From Coriobacteriaceae bacterium AF45-21 (GTDB taxonomy: Bacteria > Actinomycetota > Coriobacteriia > Coriobacteriales > Coriobacteriaceae): 50,996 nucleotides of DNA. Under the pieces are notes generated by a model, which worked only from the letters and a program-made list of their open reading frames with translations, was not told the origin of the DNA and ran no database searches. Made by a program: the position numbers and the translations under genes. Positions 37,718 to 46,899 of the stretch are shown here, piece after piece. Position 1 is the stretch's first letter; each line of letters begins with the position of its first letter. The stretch spans positions 1 to 50,996 of the forward strand of contig JAQCYU010000017.1 in the NCBI GenBank assembly GCA_027682925.1, read 5' to 3'.

Positions 37718-37803
37718 CCTGTGTTTTTTGCCCGTGCGTGGGTATAAGAGCAGGCGTTTGGCATAAGATTCAACTGTAAGCCTTGTCTAACAAAGGAGGG
37801 CAC

Positions 37804-38934
37804 ATGCCCAACAAACCCGTGAAGATCATCATGCTTACCGGATACCTCGGTGCCGGCAAGACCACGCTGCTCAACCACATCCTCGCTAACGACGGCGGCA
37901 TCCGCGCCGCCGTGATCGTCAACGATATCGGCGAGATCAACGTCGACGCCAGCCTTATCGCCGACGGCGGCCTTTCCGAGACCGACGACCTCATCCCGCT
38001 CACCAACGGCTGCATCTGCTGCACGCTTTCGGACGACCTGGCCAACCAGCTGCAGGGCATCGCCGATTCGGGCAAGTTCGACTACATCATCATCGAGGCC
38101 TCGGGTATTTGCGAGCCCATCCCCATCGCCTACACCATCTCGAGCTTCTGCGACGAGGCCAAGGTGGGCGGCGAGGCCAAGCTCGCGCTCGACAACATCG
38201 TGGCCGTGGTCGACTGCGCCCGCATGTACGACGAGTTCAACGGCGGTCGCGATCTGCTAGCCGAGGATATCGACGAGGACGACATCGAAAGTCTGCTCAT
38301 CCAGCAGATCGAGTTTTGCTCCACGCTGATCCTCAACAAGACCGATACCGTCACGCCTGAGCAGATTGCCGAGCTCAAGGCCATCGTGCGCAGCCTGCAG
38401 AAGGACGCCGTGATTGTCGAGGCTCAAAACGGCGAGGTCCCCATGGAGGAGCTGCTCGACACCGACCGCTTCGACTTTATGCGCGCCTACAACTCCGCCG
38501 CCTGGATCGAGGCCATGGAACATCCCGAGGAGCACGACGACCCCGAGGTGCTCGAGTACGACATCGAGACTTTTGTGTACTCGCGCCGCAAGCCGTTTGA
38601 CCTGCAGAAGTTCACCGATTTTGTTGAGCAGGAGTGGCCCGACGAGGTCATTCGCGTCAAGGGCCCGCTGTGGCAGACCGGCGATCCGGACATGTGCTAC
38701 ATGTTTGAGCAGGCCGGCCACCAGATGCGCCTGATGGAGAACGGTCTGTTCGTTGACTCCGCGCCCGAGGGCGAGAAGCAGAAGATCATCGACGAGAACC
38801 CCGAGATCATGCAGATTTGGGACGACGAGACGGGCGACCGCATGACGAGCCTGTGCATCATCGGCCGTCACATGGACAAGGATGCGCTCATCGCCTCCCT
38901 CGATGCCTGCCTGACCGACTGGCACCGCGCCTAG
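37804..38934 (+). CDS. CobW/COG0523 GTP-dependent metal chaperone
   Basis: A 376-aa protein from ATG 37804, behind AAAGGAGG. Walker A TGYLGAGKTT is at residues 12-21, the metal-binding CxCC motif is C70-I-C72-C73 (NGCICCTL), and NKTD serves as the base-recognition motif. The C-terminal CobW domain follows from about residue 250. COG0523 GTPases insert zinc, cobalt or other metals into client proteins. No client gene is adjacent, and no zinc-uptake operator was recognised, so the metal is not assignable. Confidence 0.9.
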   Translation: MPNKPVKIIMLTGYLGAGKTTLLNHILANDGGIRAAVIVNDIGEINVDASLIADGGLSETDDLIPLTNGCICCTLSDDLANQLQGIADSGKFDYIIIEASGICEPIPIAYTISSFCDEAKVGGEAKLALDNIVAVVDCARMYDEFNGGRDLLAEDIDEDDIESLLIQQIEFCSTLILNKTDTVTPEQIAELKAIVRSLQKDAVIVEAQNGEVPMEELLDTDRFDFMRAYNSAAWIEAMEHPEEHDDPEVLEYDIETFVYSRRKPFDLQKFTDFVEQEWPDEVIRVKGPLWQTGDPDMCYMFEQAGHQMRLMENGLFVDSAPEGEKQKIIDENPEIMQIWDDETGDRMTSLCIIGRHMDKDALIASLDACLTDWHRA

Positions 38935-38973
38935 GTTTATCCAAGCGGGCATTTTTCTGCCTACGTAACCGCC

Positions 38974-39012
38974 AAACCACCACGAAGGTGCCTGTCCCCT
39001 TCGTGGTGGTTT
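38974..39012. terminator. Hairpin after the CobW gene with CCTGTCC centre
   Basis: AAACCACCACGAAGG pairs with CCTTCGTGGTGGTTT (15 bp) around TGCCTGTCC and is followed by TT. It is a good terminator and shares the CCTGTCC centre with the other palindromes. Confidence 0.85.
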
Positions 39013-39035
39013 TTCGTTCTGAGCCAAGGAGATTC

Positions 39036-39635
39036 ATGTTCAACATTGTGCTGTATGCACCCGAGATTCCGGCCAATACGGGCAATATCGGCCGCACCTG
39101 CGTGGTTACCGGCGCCCGCCTGCATCTGGTGGAGCCACTGGGCTTTTCGCTCGACGACAAGACGGTACGTCGCGCCGGCCTGGGCTACTGGCAAAACTTG
39201 GATGTGACGACCTATGCCGGCTGGGAGGATTTTCTTGCGCGCAACGACCTCTCCCCCGCCGACGAGCGCCTACATCTGCTGACCAAAAAGGCACGCCGCA
39301 CCTATGCGCAAAGCACCTACCGCGACGGCGACTACTTGGTCTTTGGCAGCGAGAGCTCGGGCGTTCCCGAGCCGCTGCTTGCCGCGGCGCCCGAGCGCTG
39401 CGAGCGCATCCCCATGCTGCGCGATTGTGATTCGCTCGATAATGCCGAGGCCTGGGAAGCCCACGAGGAATCGCTCGGGCATACCGAGGACAGCCATGAG
39501 GCCATCCTTCAACAGGATATCTGCGGCAACTTCGTCAACCCGGACGACTACCGCATCAGCGCACTCAACCTCTCCAACAGCGCCGCCATCGTCCTCTACG
39601 AGGCTCTGCGCCAAACAGGCTTTCCGGGAATGTGA
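39036..39635 (+). CDS. trmL: tRNA (cytidine/uridine-34 2'-O)-methyltransferase TrmL
   Basis: A 199-aa SPOUT methyltransferase from ATG 39036, behind AAGGAG. MFNIVLYAPEIPANTGNIGR, HLVEPLGFSLDDK, VFGSESSGVPE and ALNLSNSAAIVLYEALRQ are the family knot motifs. Between the ERIPML segment and SALNLSNS there is an acidic insertion of about 35 residues (roughly 130-168) that the usual TrmL lacks. The stop TGA is part of the palindrome at 39629-39661. Confidence 0.92.
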   Translation: MFNIVLYAPEIPANTGNIGRTCVVTGARLHLVEPLGFSLDDKTVRRAGLGYWQNLDVTTYAGWEDFLARNDLSPADERLHLLTKKARRTYAQSTYRDGDYLVFGSESSGVPEPLLAAAPERCERIPMLRDCDSLDNAEAWEAHEESLGHTEDSHEAILQQDICGNFVNPDDYRISALNLSNSAAIVLYEALRQTGFPGM

Positions 39636-39661
39636 CAAAGGGACAGTCCCTTTGTCACATT
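39629..39661. repeat. 33-bp perfect palindrome at the trmL stop
   Basis: AATGTGACAAAGGGAC and its exact complement flank a single central A. The trmL stop codon (39633-39635) lies in the left arm. Same family as 40887-40916 and 44612-44644; likely also a terminator. Confidence 0.9.
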
Positions 39662-39779
39662 CAAGCGCCATGTCGATGACACACACGCCTAATTGATGCT
39701 CTAAATAACGGACCATCGCTTTTAATCAGAATTAACTAGAATAAAATGAAGTTAAACGGAGGTGTGAAAGGAGAGCCTT

Positions 39780-40880
39780 GTGGAATATCTCGAGAACCCG
39801 TTTACCCCCAGTTTTGGTGAGGTTCCTGCTCATCTCGCTGGCAGACAACAGATTATTCGGGATTTGGACCGTGCCTTCTTGAGCCAGCGCAGGCGCCCGG
39901 AATTGACCTCGATCTTCTCAGGCGCGCGCGGAACCGGTAAAACCGCTCTCATGTCGTCGCTCGCGACAAGGGCAGAATCCCACGGCTGGATAGCCGTAAA
40001 GACGACCGCGCTCTCGGGAATGCTTGAGGAAATCGAGTTCGGGGCGAAACGTGCTGCAGGCCATCTCATCGACCCGTCTAACAGCTTCGAAGTCACCAGT
40101 CTCGGAATTGCACCATTCGGCAGCATCGAGGTCAATCGCGTTCATGATGCCTCAACCTGGCGCTATCGCATGAGCGACATCATCGACCAGCTCAACGAAG
40201 CGGGCACCGGTCTGCTCGTCACGGTTGACGAGGTAGACCCGACACTCGACGAGATGATTCAGCTCGCAGCGACGTATCAGCACTTTGTGACCGATGGGAA
40301 ACGCGTCGCCCTGCTCATGGCGGGACTTCCCAACAACGTCTCGACGTTGCTGAACCACAAGACGGTCTCGTTCCTTCGCCGCGCCCAACAATATCATCTG
40401 GGTCGCATTGCCGACTATGACGTACGCGAGGCCTTGATTCGCACGATCCAGGAAAACGATCGCCTGGCAGATGCTGAGGGAATCGATAGAGCCGTTCGCT
40501 CGATCTCTGGTTTTCCCTTCCTATTGCAACTCGTAGGCTACCGTGCCTGGGATCTCACAAGCGATTCGAAGGAAATCTCGTCACGCGACTTTGACCTGGG
40601 AATCAAAATCGCGCGCGACGAGATGGACGACCGAATCCTCGCGGCAACCTATCGGGAACTCACCGCAGAGGACAAGCGATTCCTCATCGCCATGCTCGAT
40701 GACGAGGAAGAGTCCACCACCGCTGACCTTGTCGAGCGCCTTAAGCGTTCGCCGCAGCAGGTCTCCCGCTACCGACGCCGCATGATAGATGCCGGCATCA
40801 TCGGGGAACGAGGACGAGGGCTCGTCGCATTTGAATTGCCATTCTTCCGCGACTATCTCGCGGCTCAATGCGTGAAATAG
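39780..40880 (+). CDS. AAA-type ATPase with C-terminal winged helix, number 1
   Basis: A 366-aa protein from GTG 39780, behind GAAAGGAG. Walker A is GARGTGKTAL near residue 49 and Walker B TVDEVDPTLDE near 155. The C-terminal 80 residues look like a winged helix. The overall pattern (NPFTPSFGEVPAHLAGRQQII at the start) is that of the ORC/STAND-like ATPases often annotated as archaeal-type ATPase. It is bounded on both sides by palindromes. A paralogue lies at 43426. Role unknown; DNA-related or switch functions are possible. Confidence 0.8.
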   Translation: MEYLENPFTPSFGEVPAHLAGRQQIIRDLDRAFLSQRRRPELTSIFSGARGTGKTALMSSLATRAESHGWIAVKTTALSGMLEEIEFGAKRAAGHLIDPSNSFEVTSLGIAPFGSIEVNRVHDASTWRYRMSDIIDQLNEAGTGLLVTVDEVDPTLDEMIQLAATYQHFVTDGKRVALLMAGLPNNVSTLLNHKTVSFLRRAQQYHLGRIADYDVREALIRTIQENDRLADAEGIDRAVRSISGFPFLLQLVGYRAWDLTSDSKEISSRDFDLGIKIARDEMDDRILAATYRELTAEDKRFLIAMLDDEEESTTADLVERLKRSPQQVSRYRRRMIDAGIIGERGRGLVAFELPFFRDYLAAQCVK

Positions 40881-40886
40881 AAGTCA

Positions 40887-40916
40887 ATGCGACAAAGGGG
40901 TGCCCCTTTGTCGCAT
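40887..40916. repeat. 30-bp palindrome between ATPase 1 and the UvrA-like gene
   Basis: ATGCGACAAAGGGG and CCCCTTTGTCGCAT arms around TG. It sits between the convergent ATPase 1 and UvrA-like genes and probably terminates both. Confidence 0.88.
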
Positions 40917-40919
40917 CGC

Positions 40920-43400
40920 CTATAGATAACAACCGGTAATGCTCTTGGAGCAAGCAGCGATATCCGCCGGCGTGCCGGCGCACACGATTTGCCCGCCCGC
41001 GTCGCCACCGCCCGGGCCCATGTCGATTACGTAATCGGCGTTACGGATAAGGTCGAGGTCGTGCTCGATCACGACAACTGTGGCGCCCTTGGCAACGAGG
41101 CCGTCAAATACACTCAGCAACACCTGAACATCGAGCGGATGCAGGCCGATCGTGGGCTCATCGAATACGAATACGGCATCATCCTGCACGCGGCCCATCT
41201 CGCTCGCAAGCTTAAGACGCTGCGCCTCGCCGCCCGAGAGCGCCGGCGTGGGCTCACCGAGCGTGAGATAGCCCAAGCCCAAGTCGTGTAAGGTCTGTAA
41301 GCGCGCCTGATCTTTCTTGAGACCCACCGTGGCGTCGAGGGCCTCGTCCACACTCATATCCATGAGCTGCGGCAACGTAAGCAGACTCCCGTCCTTGCCC
41401 TCGCGATGGATATGCGAAGCCGCGTCTGCATAACGTGAGCCGCGACATGTCGGACAGACGATCTCGACGTCGGGCAAGAACTGCACGTCGAGCGATATCG
41501 AGCCCGTGCCATCGCACGTAGGGCAGCGCAAGGCGCCAGTGTTGTAGCTAAATGCGCCCGCCTTGTAGCCGGCTGCCTTGGCCTCGGGCGTACGGGCGAA
41601 GGCGCGACGTAGCTCATCATGGATGTCAGCATAAGTTGCCACCGTCGAGCGCACGTTGGCGCCGATAGGCGTAGCGTCAATCAGATTTGCACGGGCAATG
41701 CCCTCGGCATCGACCCAACGCACGTGCCCCGGCAGGCGCTCGCCGGCTGCCTGCGCCTTGAGTGCCGGAATGAGCGTCTCGAGTACCAACGTCGTCTTAC
41801 CCGAACCCGAAACGCCCGTCACCGCGACCAAGCGACCGCGCGGGATATCAACTTCGAGCGGCTTGACGGTATGGATGGCATCGGTCGCCATGCGGATATG
41901 GCCCCGGTCGAACATTTCCTCGTCGGACACCTGCGGGCGCAAGCGCTTGGACTCTGCGCGCAAAAACGGGGCGATGCGGCTGCCCTGCGATTGTTCGACC
42001 TCGTCCACCGTGCCAGTGGCAATCACATTACCGCCGCCTGCTCCGGCAACGGGGCCCATCTCAACCAGATAGTCGGCTTCCGCTAGTACGCGCGTATCGT
42101 GGTCGACAACAACCACGGTGTTGCCGTCATCCACCAGATCGCGCATTACGCCCACCAAGCCGTCGACATTGGCCGGATGCAAGCCAATCGAAGGCTCGTC
42201 CAGCACATAAAGCACGCCCGTCGATCGGTTGCGCACCACGCGGGCGAGCTGCACACGCTGGCGCTCACCCGTGGAGAGCGTAGCACCGGCGCGGTCGAGC
42301 GAGAGGTAATCGAGCCCCAGGTCGACCAGGCGACGAGCCGTGCTCAAAAACGAATCGCAGATATCCACTGCCATGGGCTGCATCTCGGCCGGCAAGGATG
42401 CGGGCACCCCGCGCACCCACTCAATCGCCTCACCCAACGTCATGGCCGCGGCCTGCGCCAGATTGATACCGCGCACCTGGGGCTGGCGCGCAACCTCGGA
42501 GAGACGCGTGCCGCCGCAGTCACGGCACGGGCCCTCGCGCAAAAAGCGAGCCACGCGCTTTAGTCCCTTATCGTCCTTAACCTTGGCGAGCGCATTCTCG
42601 ACCGTATAGACGGCGTTGTAATAGGTAAAGTCGAGCGGCGTGGCGCCCTCGCCGTTTTTGGGAACGTAGAGAATATGCTTCTTAACCGCCGGACCATGGA
42701 ACACGATGTCGCGCTCTTGAGGTGTGAGCTGGTTAAACGGCACATCGGTACGCACACCCATCTCGCCGGCTACCTGCTTCATCAAGTCCCACATGAGCGT
42801 GCCCCAGGGAAGCACCGCGCCTTCGTTGATGGTCTTGGACTCGTCGGGCACCAGGCTCGCTTCGTCCACCTCGCGCATGACACCGGTACCGCCACAGGTG
42901 GGGCATGCACCGCCGCTATTGAAAGCCAAATCCTCGGCACTCGGCGCGTAGAACTCGCGGCCGCATGTCGAACACGTGAGCGACAGGCCTGCGGCCACGT
43001 TAAGGCTCGGCTCCACACGCGCCCCGCAATGTGGGCACACGTGATGGGCACAGCGGCTAAAGAGCAAACGCAGACTGTTGTTGAGCTCGGTCATGGTGCC
43101 AAAGGTCGAGCGTACGCCTGGCACACTAGGGCGCTGATGCAACGCGAGCGCCGCCGGCACGTGCAGCACTTCATCCACCTGAGCGTGCTCGGCCTGGGTG
43201 AGCCGTCGACGGGTATAGGTGCTGAGCGCCTCCAGGTAACGGCGCGAGCCCTCGGCATAAAGAACTCCCAACGCCAGCGAGCTCTTGCCCGACCCCGACA
43301 CGCCGGCAATACCCACGAGCTTTCCCAGCGGAATATCGATATTGATGTCCTTAAGGTTGTGTACGCGCGCACCGCGCACCTCGATAGCTTGCGGGCTCAT
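40920..43400 (-). CDS. UvrA2-like ABC ATPase lacking the UvrB-binding domain
   Basis: About 826 aa from ATG 43400 (MSPQAIEV), preceded by a GGAAC-type purine stretch; an alternative ATG at 43433 overlaps the upstream gene and lacks a site. It carries two ABC modules: Walker A GVSGSGKSSLALG and GVSGSGKTTLVLE, signatures LSTGERQRVQLARV and LSGGEAQRLKLASE, Walker B VLDEPSIGLHP and VFDEPTIGLHP, and zinc-binding CxxC pairs. After STFGTMTELNNSLRLLFSR the sequence passes directly to CPHCG, so the UvrB-interaction insert of true UvrA is missing, as in UvrA2. Such proteins are linked to drug resistance or DNA damage tolerance. It follows ATPase 2 by about 25 bp and is probably co-transcribed. Confidence 0.88.
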   Translation of the reverse strand: MSPQAIEVRGARVHNLKDINIDIPLGKLVGIAGVSGSGKSSLALGVLYAEGSRRYLEALSTYTRRRLTQAEHAQVDEVLHVPAALALHQRPSVPGVRSTFGTMTELNNSLRLLFSRCAHHVCPHCGARVEPSLNVAAGLSLTCSTCGREFYAPSAEDLAFNSGGACPTCGGTGVMREVDEASLVPDESKTINEGAVLPWGTLMWDLMKQVAGEMGVRTDVPFNQLTPQERDIVFHGPAVKKHILYVPKNGEGATPLDFTYYNAVYTVENALAKVKDDKGLKRVARFLREGPCRDCGGTRLSEVARQPQVRGINLAQAAAMTLGEAIEWVRGVPASLPAEMQPMAVDICDSFLSTARRLVDLGLDYLSLDRAGATLSTGERQRVQLARVVRNRSTGVLYVLDEPSIGLHPANVDGLVGVMRDLVDDGNTVVVVDHDTRVLAEADYLVEMGPVAGAGGGNVIATGTVDEVEQSQGSRIAPFLRAESKRLRPQVSDEEMFDRGHIRMATDAIHTVKPLEVDIPRGRLVAVTGVSGSGKTTLVLETLIPALKAQAAGERLPGHVRWVDAEGIARANLIDATPIGANVRSTVATYADIHDELRRAFARTPEAKAAGYKAGAFSYNTGALRCPTCDGTGSISLDVQFLPDVEIVCPTCRGSRYADAASHIHREGKDGSLLTLPQLMDMSVDEALDATVGLKKDQARLQTLHDLGLGYLTLGEPTPALSGGEAQRLKLASEMGRVQDDAVFVFDEPTIGLHPLDVQVLLSVFDGLVAKGATVVVIEHDLDLIRNADYVIDMGPGGGDAGGQIVCAGTPADIAACSKSITGCYL

Positions 43401-43425
43401 CTTCTGTTCCGTCACCTTTATCACC

Positions 43426-44544
43426 CTACTCATGCCATAAAATGCGGTCGCGGATGTACTCGCCCAGCATGGGCACGGTAAACCGGACCAGGCCGTATCC
43501 GGCAGCCTCGATGACGCGCTCGCGAATCAGGCTTGCGCGATATTTACTCGCCCAGCTCTGAGTGCGATCGCAGCGCTCAATGATATCCGCCATGCGCGTC
43601 GGCTTACCCTCGTCAGTAGCCATGGCCTCGATAAAGAGGCGTTGCGGACTGCGCAATCCATAATACAGGGGCGCGTCGACCGCTTCGTAGAACTCGGAGA
43701 CGGCATCCGCATGGCCATCCTCGACATCGTGCTTTTCGATGACCTGCGAGCCACGCCGGACAGCAGAGCGCCACATGTAATATCCCACCAGCTGGACCAT
43801 GTAGGGATGCCCCATACTCTTGCGCGCCGCAAGGTCCGCCGTCTCCGCGTCAACGTAAAGACCGGCGTCCTTGACTGTCTGGACATATGAATCGCGCACC
43901 TTGGGCAAAGAAATCGCCCCCAGCGCACGCTGCTGAGCACGGCGCAAAAACGTCACGCTCGGCTCTTCGAGCAGGTCGTCAACCATACTGGGCAAGCCGG
44001 CAAATACCAGCGCAAGACCGCGCTGGTCGCTATCGGACAGGCCCGTAGCATCCTGATCTCCGAGCACCTGCTGATAGAGAACGGCAAGAGCCGCCAGTTC
44101 CTCGATTGACGCAGATTGCGCCTCGTCAATCGCAAACAGGATGCCCTTGCCTGGACCGAGCTTCTTGAGGCGCTCGTTGACCAGCCCCCGTAGCGTCTCG
44201 CCCTTTGCCCGAGCCGACTCGACCGACATCCGACCAAACGACAGCCCAAACTCCATTGACGTCACAACGGGTTTATTCGAGCGAAGCGCGTCGGCCAGGC
44301 GATCGCACAAGCCAAGCGAAGCAGAATCGGAGACAACCGCCCATCCGCGCTCATTGGCTAGACGTTGCAGCTCCCGCAGGAGAACCGTCTTGCCGCAGCC
44401 GCGGTTTCCCGTAATGAGCATGAGCCTGCCCGGCGCTCCGGCGCCGTTATCGAGCCCTTCCTCGAAATCTTCGACGACCGACTCGCGACCGATGAGCATC
44501 GGAGGCCGCTTGCCTGCCGTTGGCTTAAAGGGATTTGGATTCAT
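43426..44544 (-). CDS. AAA-type ATPase, number 2
   Basis: A 372-aa paralogue of the protein at 39780. Walker A is GNRGCGKTVLL near residue 46 and Walker B FAIDEAQSAS near 140. The LVFAGLPSMVDDLLEEPSVTFLRRAQQ block matches LLMAGLPNNVSTLLNHKTVSFLRRAQQ in the first copy, a clear sign of common origin. C-terminal winged helix from about residue 290. The start ATG 44544 follows GAGGCC-like purines. Three near-identical ten-base repeats precede it. First gene of a pair with the UvrA2-like gene. Confidence 0.82.
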   Translation of the reverse strand: MNPNPFKPTAGKRPPMLIGRESVVEDFEEGLDNGAGAPGRLMLITGNRGCGKTVLLRELQRLANERGWAVVSDSASLGLCDRLADALRSNKPVVTSMEFGLSFGRMSVESARAKGETLRGLVNERLKKLGPGKGILFAIDEAQSASIEELAALAVLYQQVLGDQDATGLSDSDQRGLALVFAGLPSMVDDLLEEPSVTFLRRAQQRALGAISLPKVRDSYVQTVKDAGLYVDAETADLAARKSMGHPYMVQLVGYYMWRSAVRRGSQVIEKHDVEDGHADAVSEFYEAVDAPLYYGLRSPQRLFIEAMATDEGKPTRMADIIERCDRTQSWASKYRASLIRERVIEAAGYGLVRFTVPMLGEYIRDRILWHE

Positions 44545-44579
44545 GTCGGCCTCCTCGGATTGGCAAACCCTGGTAATAG

Positions 44580-44608
44580 TTATACCAACTTGTACCGAGT
44601 TATACCAA
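44580..44608 (-). promoter_or_regulatory. Three tandem ten-base repeats upstream of ATPase 2
   Basis: On the minus strand, TTGGTATAAC, TCGGTACAAG and TTGGTATAAC follow one another with a ten-base period, one helical turn. It is in promoter position, 36-64 bp upstream of the ATPase 2 start, and could be a cooperative operator. Confidence 0.5.
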
Positions 44609-44611
44609 TAG

Positions 44612-44644
44612 CATGTGACAAAGGGACTGCCCCTTTGTCACATG
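44612..44644. repeat. Palindrome at the stop of the TetM-like GTPase gene
   Basis: CATGTGACAAAGGG and CCCTTTGTCACATG flank a five-base centre. The stop codon of the TetM-like gene (44638-44640, minus strand) lies in the arm, the same arrangement as at the trmL stop. Confidence 0.9.
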
Positions 44645-46641
44645 TGGCCGAAAAACTCGGCGTCGGCTGCTCGCCAGGGGCGGAAGGTGGCGGGATCGAC
44701 CTTTACGTGCGCCGCGGCGGGCACGTCGTACCATTTGACCGTGTAGCCGGCGCCGTGGGCGCAAAAGACCGAGTCGGGCGTGTTGGGCAGATCGGCCTCG
44801 GGCTCATAGGCGGCCGCCTCGATGACGCGCTCGGCATCATGGCAAGCCGCATAACCGGCGAACTCCAGGTACAGATGCCCGCGACCGCTCGTGTAGGCAG
44901 CTACCTCCAGCGCATAATCCTGCACCTCGGATGCCGGCACGCGACCCACAAGCTTCGCCCTCTCGCCCGCCATTGCCGGCGGCTCGTACTCGGCACCCAT
45001 GCGCGTGGCATCCGAGAGCGCCCGGCCCACGCACTCCCCCGGCACCTCGAGCTCAAAGTGGTACCACGGCTCCAGCAACACGTCTGCGCCGGCCTCGCGC
45101 GCCTGCATCAAACCCTGGCGAATCGCGCGGTACGTGGCCTGGCGAAAATCGCCGCCCTCGGTGTGTTTGGCATGCGCGCGGCCGCCCGTGAGCGTAATGC
45201 GCACATCGGTGATGGGCGAGCCGGTCAGCACGCCCAGGTGATCGCGCTCCATGGCGTTGGTGAGTGCCAAACGCTGCCAGTTAAGATCGAGCTCGTCGGT
45301 CGAGGTCACGGTGCCAAACTGCACGCCCGAACCTGCTGGCAACGGCTCCAGGCGCAGATGTACCTCGGCATAGTGGCGCAGCGGCTCAAAGTGGCCCACG
45401 CCCTCGACCGGCTGCGAGATCGTCTCCTTATAGAGAATGCCGCCGGACTCAAACGCAATCGAAAAGCCAAAGCGATCGGCCAACACCCGCTGCACGACCT
45501 CGAGTTGCACGGCGCCCATCAGCTGCAAATGAATCTGCTCAAGATGCGTATTCCAGCTTACGCCGAGCATGGGATCTTCGTCCGCCAACTCAGTCAGCGC
45601 TTTAAACACCGCATGGACATCATGTTCGCCCGGGAGCACCGTATAGGTAAGGACCGGCGCAATGACGGGCGCATCGCACCCGGGCTCCGCACCCAAGGCA
45701 TCCCCCGGGCGAACGTGCGCAAGACCCGTCACGGCACAAATACCGCCAGCGGCAACTTCCTGGGCAAGCTCGTACTTCTCTCCGTTATAGATGCGCACCT
45801 GATCGACCTTCTGCTCCCATGCCTCGGCGCCGGAACGTCCGTCAATCATCTGTTTGGCATGCAGTGTGCCGCCGGTCACTTTAACCCAAGCCAAGCGCTC
45901 GCCACGAACACCTCGGCTGACGCGATAGACGCGCGCGGCGAACTCCGGGGCCCACGCCTGTTCACGCATCAGCGTGCACATGCCATCCAGCAGCTCGCCC
46001 ACGCCCTGGTCCTTGAGCGCCGAGCCGGCAAAGCAGGGAAAGAGCTTGCGCTCGACAACCATGCGCGACAGCGTTGCGACAGAAAGCTCGCCCGTCTCAA
46101 GAAACTCATCGAGCGCCGCCTCGTCCAACGCAGCAGCGTCCTCCTGAACGGCACCACCCGCCAGTAGTTCGCTGGCATCTAGGCAGCCCTCGGAAAGACG
46201 CTGCCCAAGTTGTGCCAGCAAAACATCGCAGCCGGGATTCTCCAGATCGATTTTGTTGATAAAGACGAACGTCGGGATGTCATAGCGCGCAAGCAGGCGC
46301 CACAGGGTTTCGGTGTGTCCCCGCACGCCATCGTTGGCGCCCACAACCAAAATCGCGTAGTCGAGAGCGCGCAATGTGCGCTCTGCCTCGGCCGAAAAAT
46401 CCACGTGACCGGGGGCGTCCACAAGCATGACGTGGGTATCTCCGTGGTCGAGTACGGCCTGCGACGAGAAAATCGTGATGCCGCGCTCGCGTTCGATAGC
46501 GCTGGTATCCAGGTGCGAGTCGCCGTCGTCCACACGGCCGCGCTTGCGAATGCGACCTGCGTTGAACAGCATGGCCTCGGCCAGCGTAGTCTTGCCGGCA
46601 TCGACATGCGCCAAGATTCCAACGACCGCTTGCTTCGACAT
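44638..46641 (-). CDS. TetM/EF-G-related GTPase (ribosomal-protection-like)
   Basis: A 667-aa translational GTPase from ATG 46641, behind AGAGGAG. G motifs: AHVDAGKTT, RERGIT, DAPGH and NKID. EF-G-like domains 2-5 follow. It resembles the ribosomal protection family, but the TetM loop YSPVSTPADFR needed to remove tetracycline is absent; the C-terminus reads DSVFCAHGAGYTVKWYDV, as in a distant housekeeping-like branch. I therefore do not call it a resistance gene. It may rescue or remodel ribosomes under stress. The stop lies inside a palindrome. Confidence 0.85.
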   Translation of the reverse strand: MSKQAVVGILAHVDAGKTTLAEAMLFNAGRIRKRGRVDDGDSHLDTSAIERERGITIFSSQAVLDHGDTHVMLVDAPGHVDFSAEAERTLRALDYAILVVGANDGVRGHTETLWRLLARYDIPTFVFINKIDLENPGCDVLLAQLGQRLSEGCLDASELLAGGAVQEDAAALDEAALDEFLETGELSVATLSRMVVERKLFPCFAGSALKDQGVGELLDGMCTLMREQAWAPEFAARVYRVSRGVRGERLAWVKVTGGTLHAKQMIDGRSGAEAWEQKVDQVRIYNGEKYELAQEVAAGGICAVTGLAHVRPGDALGAEPGCDAPVIAPVLTYTVLPGEHDVHAVFKALTELADEDPMLGVSWNTHLEQIHLQLMGAVQLEVVQRVLADRFGFSIAFESGGILYKETISQPVEGVGHFEPLRHYAEVHLRLEPLPAGSGVQFGTVTSTDELDLNWQRLALTNAMERDHLGVLTGSPITDVRITLTGGRAHAKHTEGGDFRQATYRAIRQGLMQAREAGADVLLEPWYHFELEVPGECVGRALSDATRMGAEYEPPAMAGERAKLVGRVPASEVQDYALEVAAYTSGRGHLYLEFAGYAACHDAERVIEAAAYEPEADLPNTPDSVFCAHGAGYTVKWYDVPAAAHVKVDPATFRPWRAADAEFFGHM

Positions 46642-46841
46642 GGCTCTCCTCTTATTGCAAGCCCACCGCACGCGGCAACGGGCATTCTCGTTCCACACTG
46701 GATGATACAATTTACGGGCCGGCGGGCGAAGCGGGCCCTATCCCCCGACCGAGCTCATCGCCCCGCGTTGCCGCGCGGCGATTTTCGTGGGTTCGCGCCT
46801 TGCGAAAGCCGGCACCTCCCCTTAACAGCGCAGCGATCAAT

Positions 46842-46863
46842 AATGGCCCCGCCCGGGGCCATT
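46842..46863. terminator. Terminator between GNAT and the TetM-like gene
   Basis: AATGGCCCCG and CGGGGCCATT (10 bp, two-base loop) with TT on the plus side. It probably ends transcription of the GNAT gene on the minus strand. The remaining gap to 46642 shows no gene. Confidence 0.7.
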
Positions 46864-46899
46864 TTCATGTACATGGATTGTTGATGCGTGCCCCCGCTC

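Noticed and set aside
44365..46167. 600-codon open frame on the plus strand
   Set aside because: It runs antisense to the TetM-like GTPase, whose G motifs are clear; the plus frame has no family pattern and results from GC-rich codon bias.
44638..46641. Acquired tetracycline-resistance gene
   Set aside because: The TetM decoding-site loop is absent and there is no mobile context.
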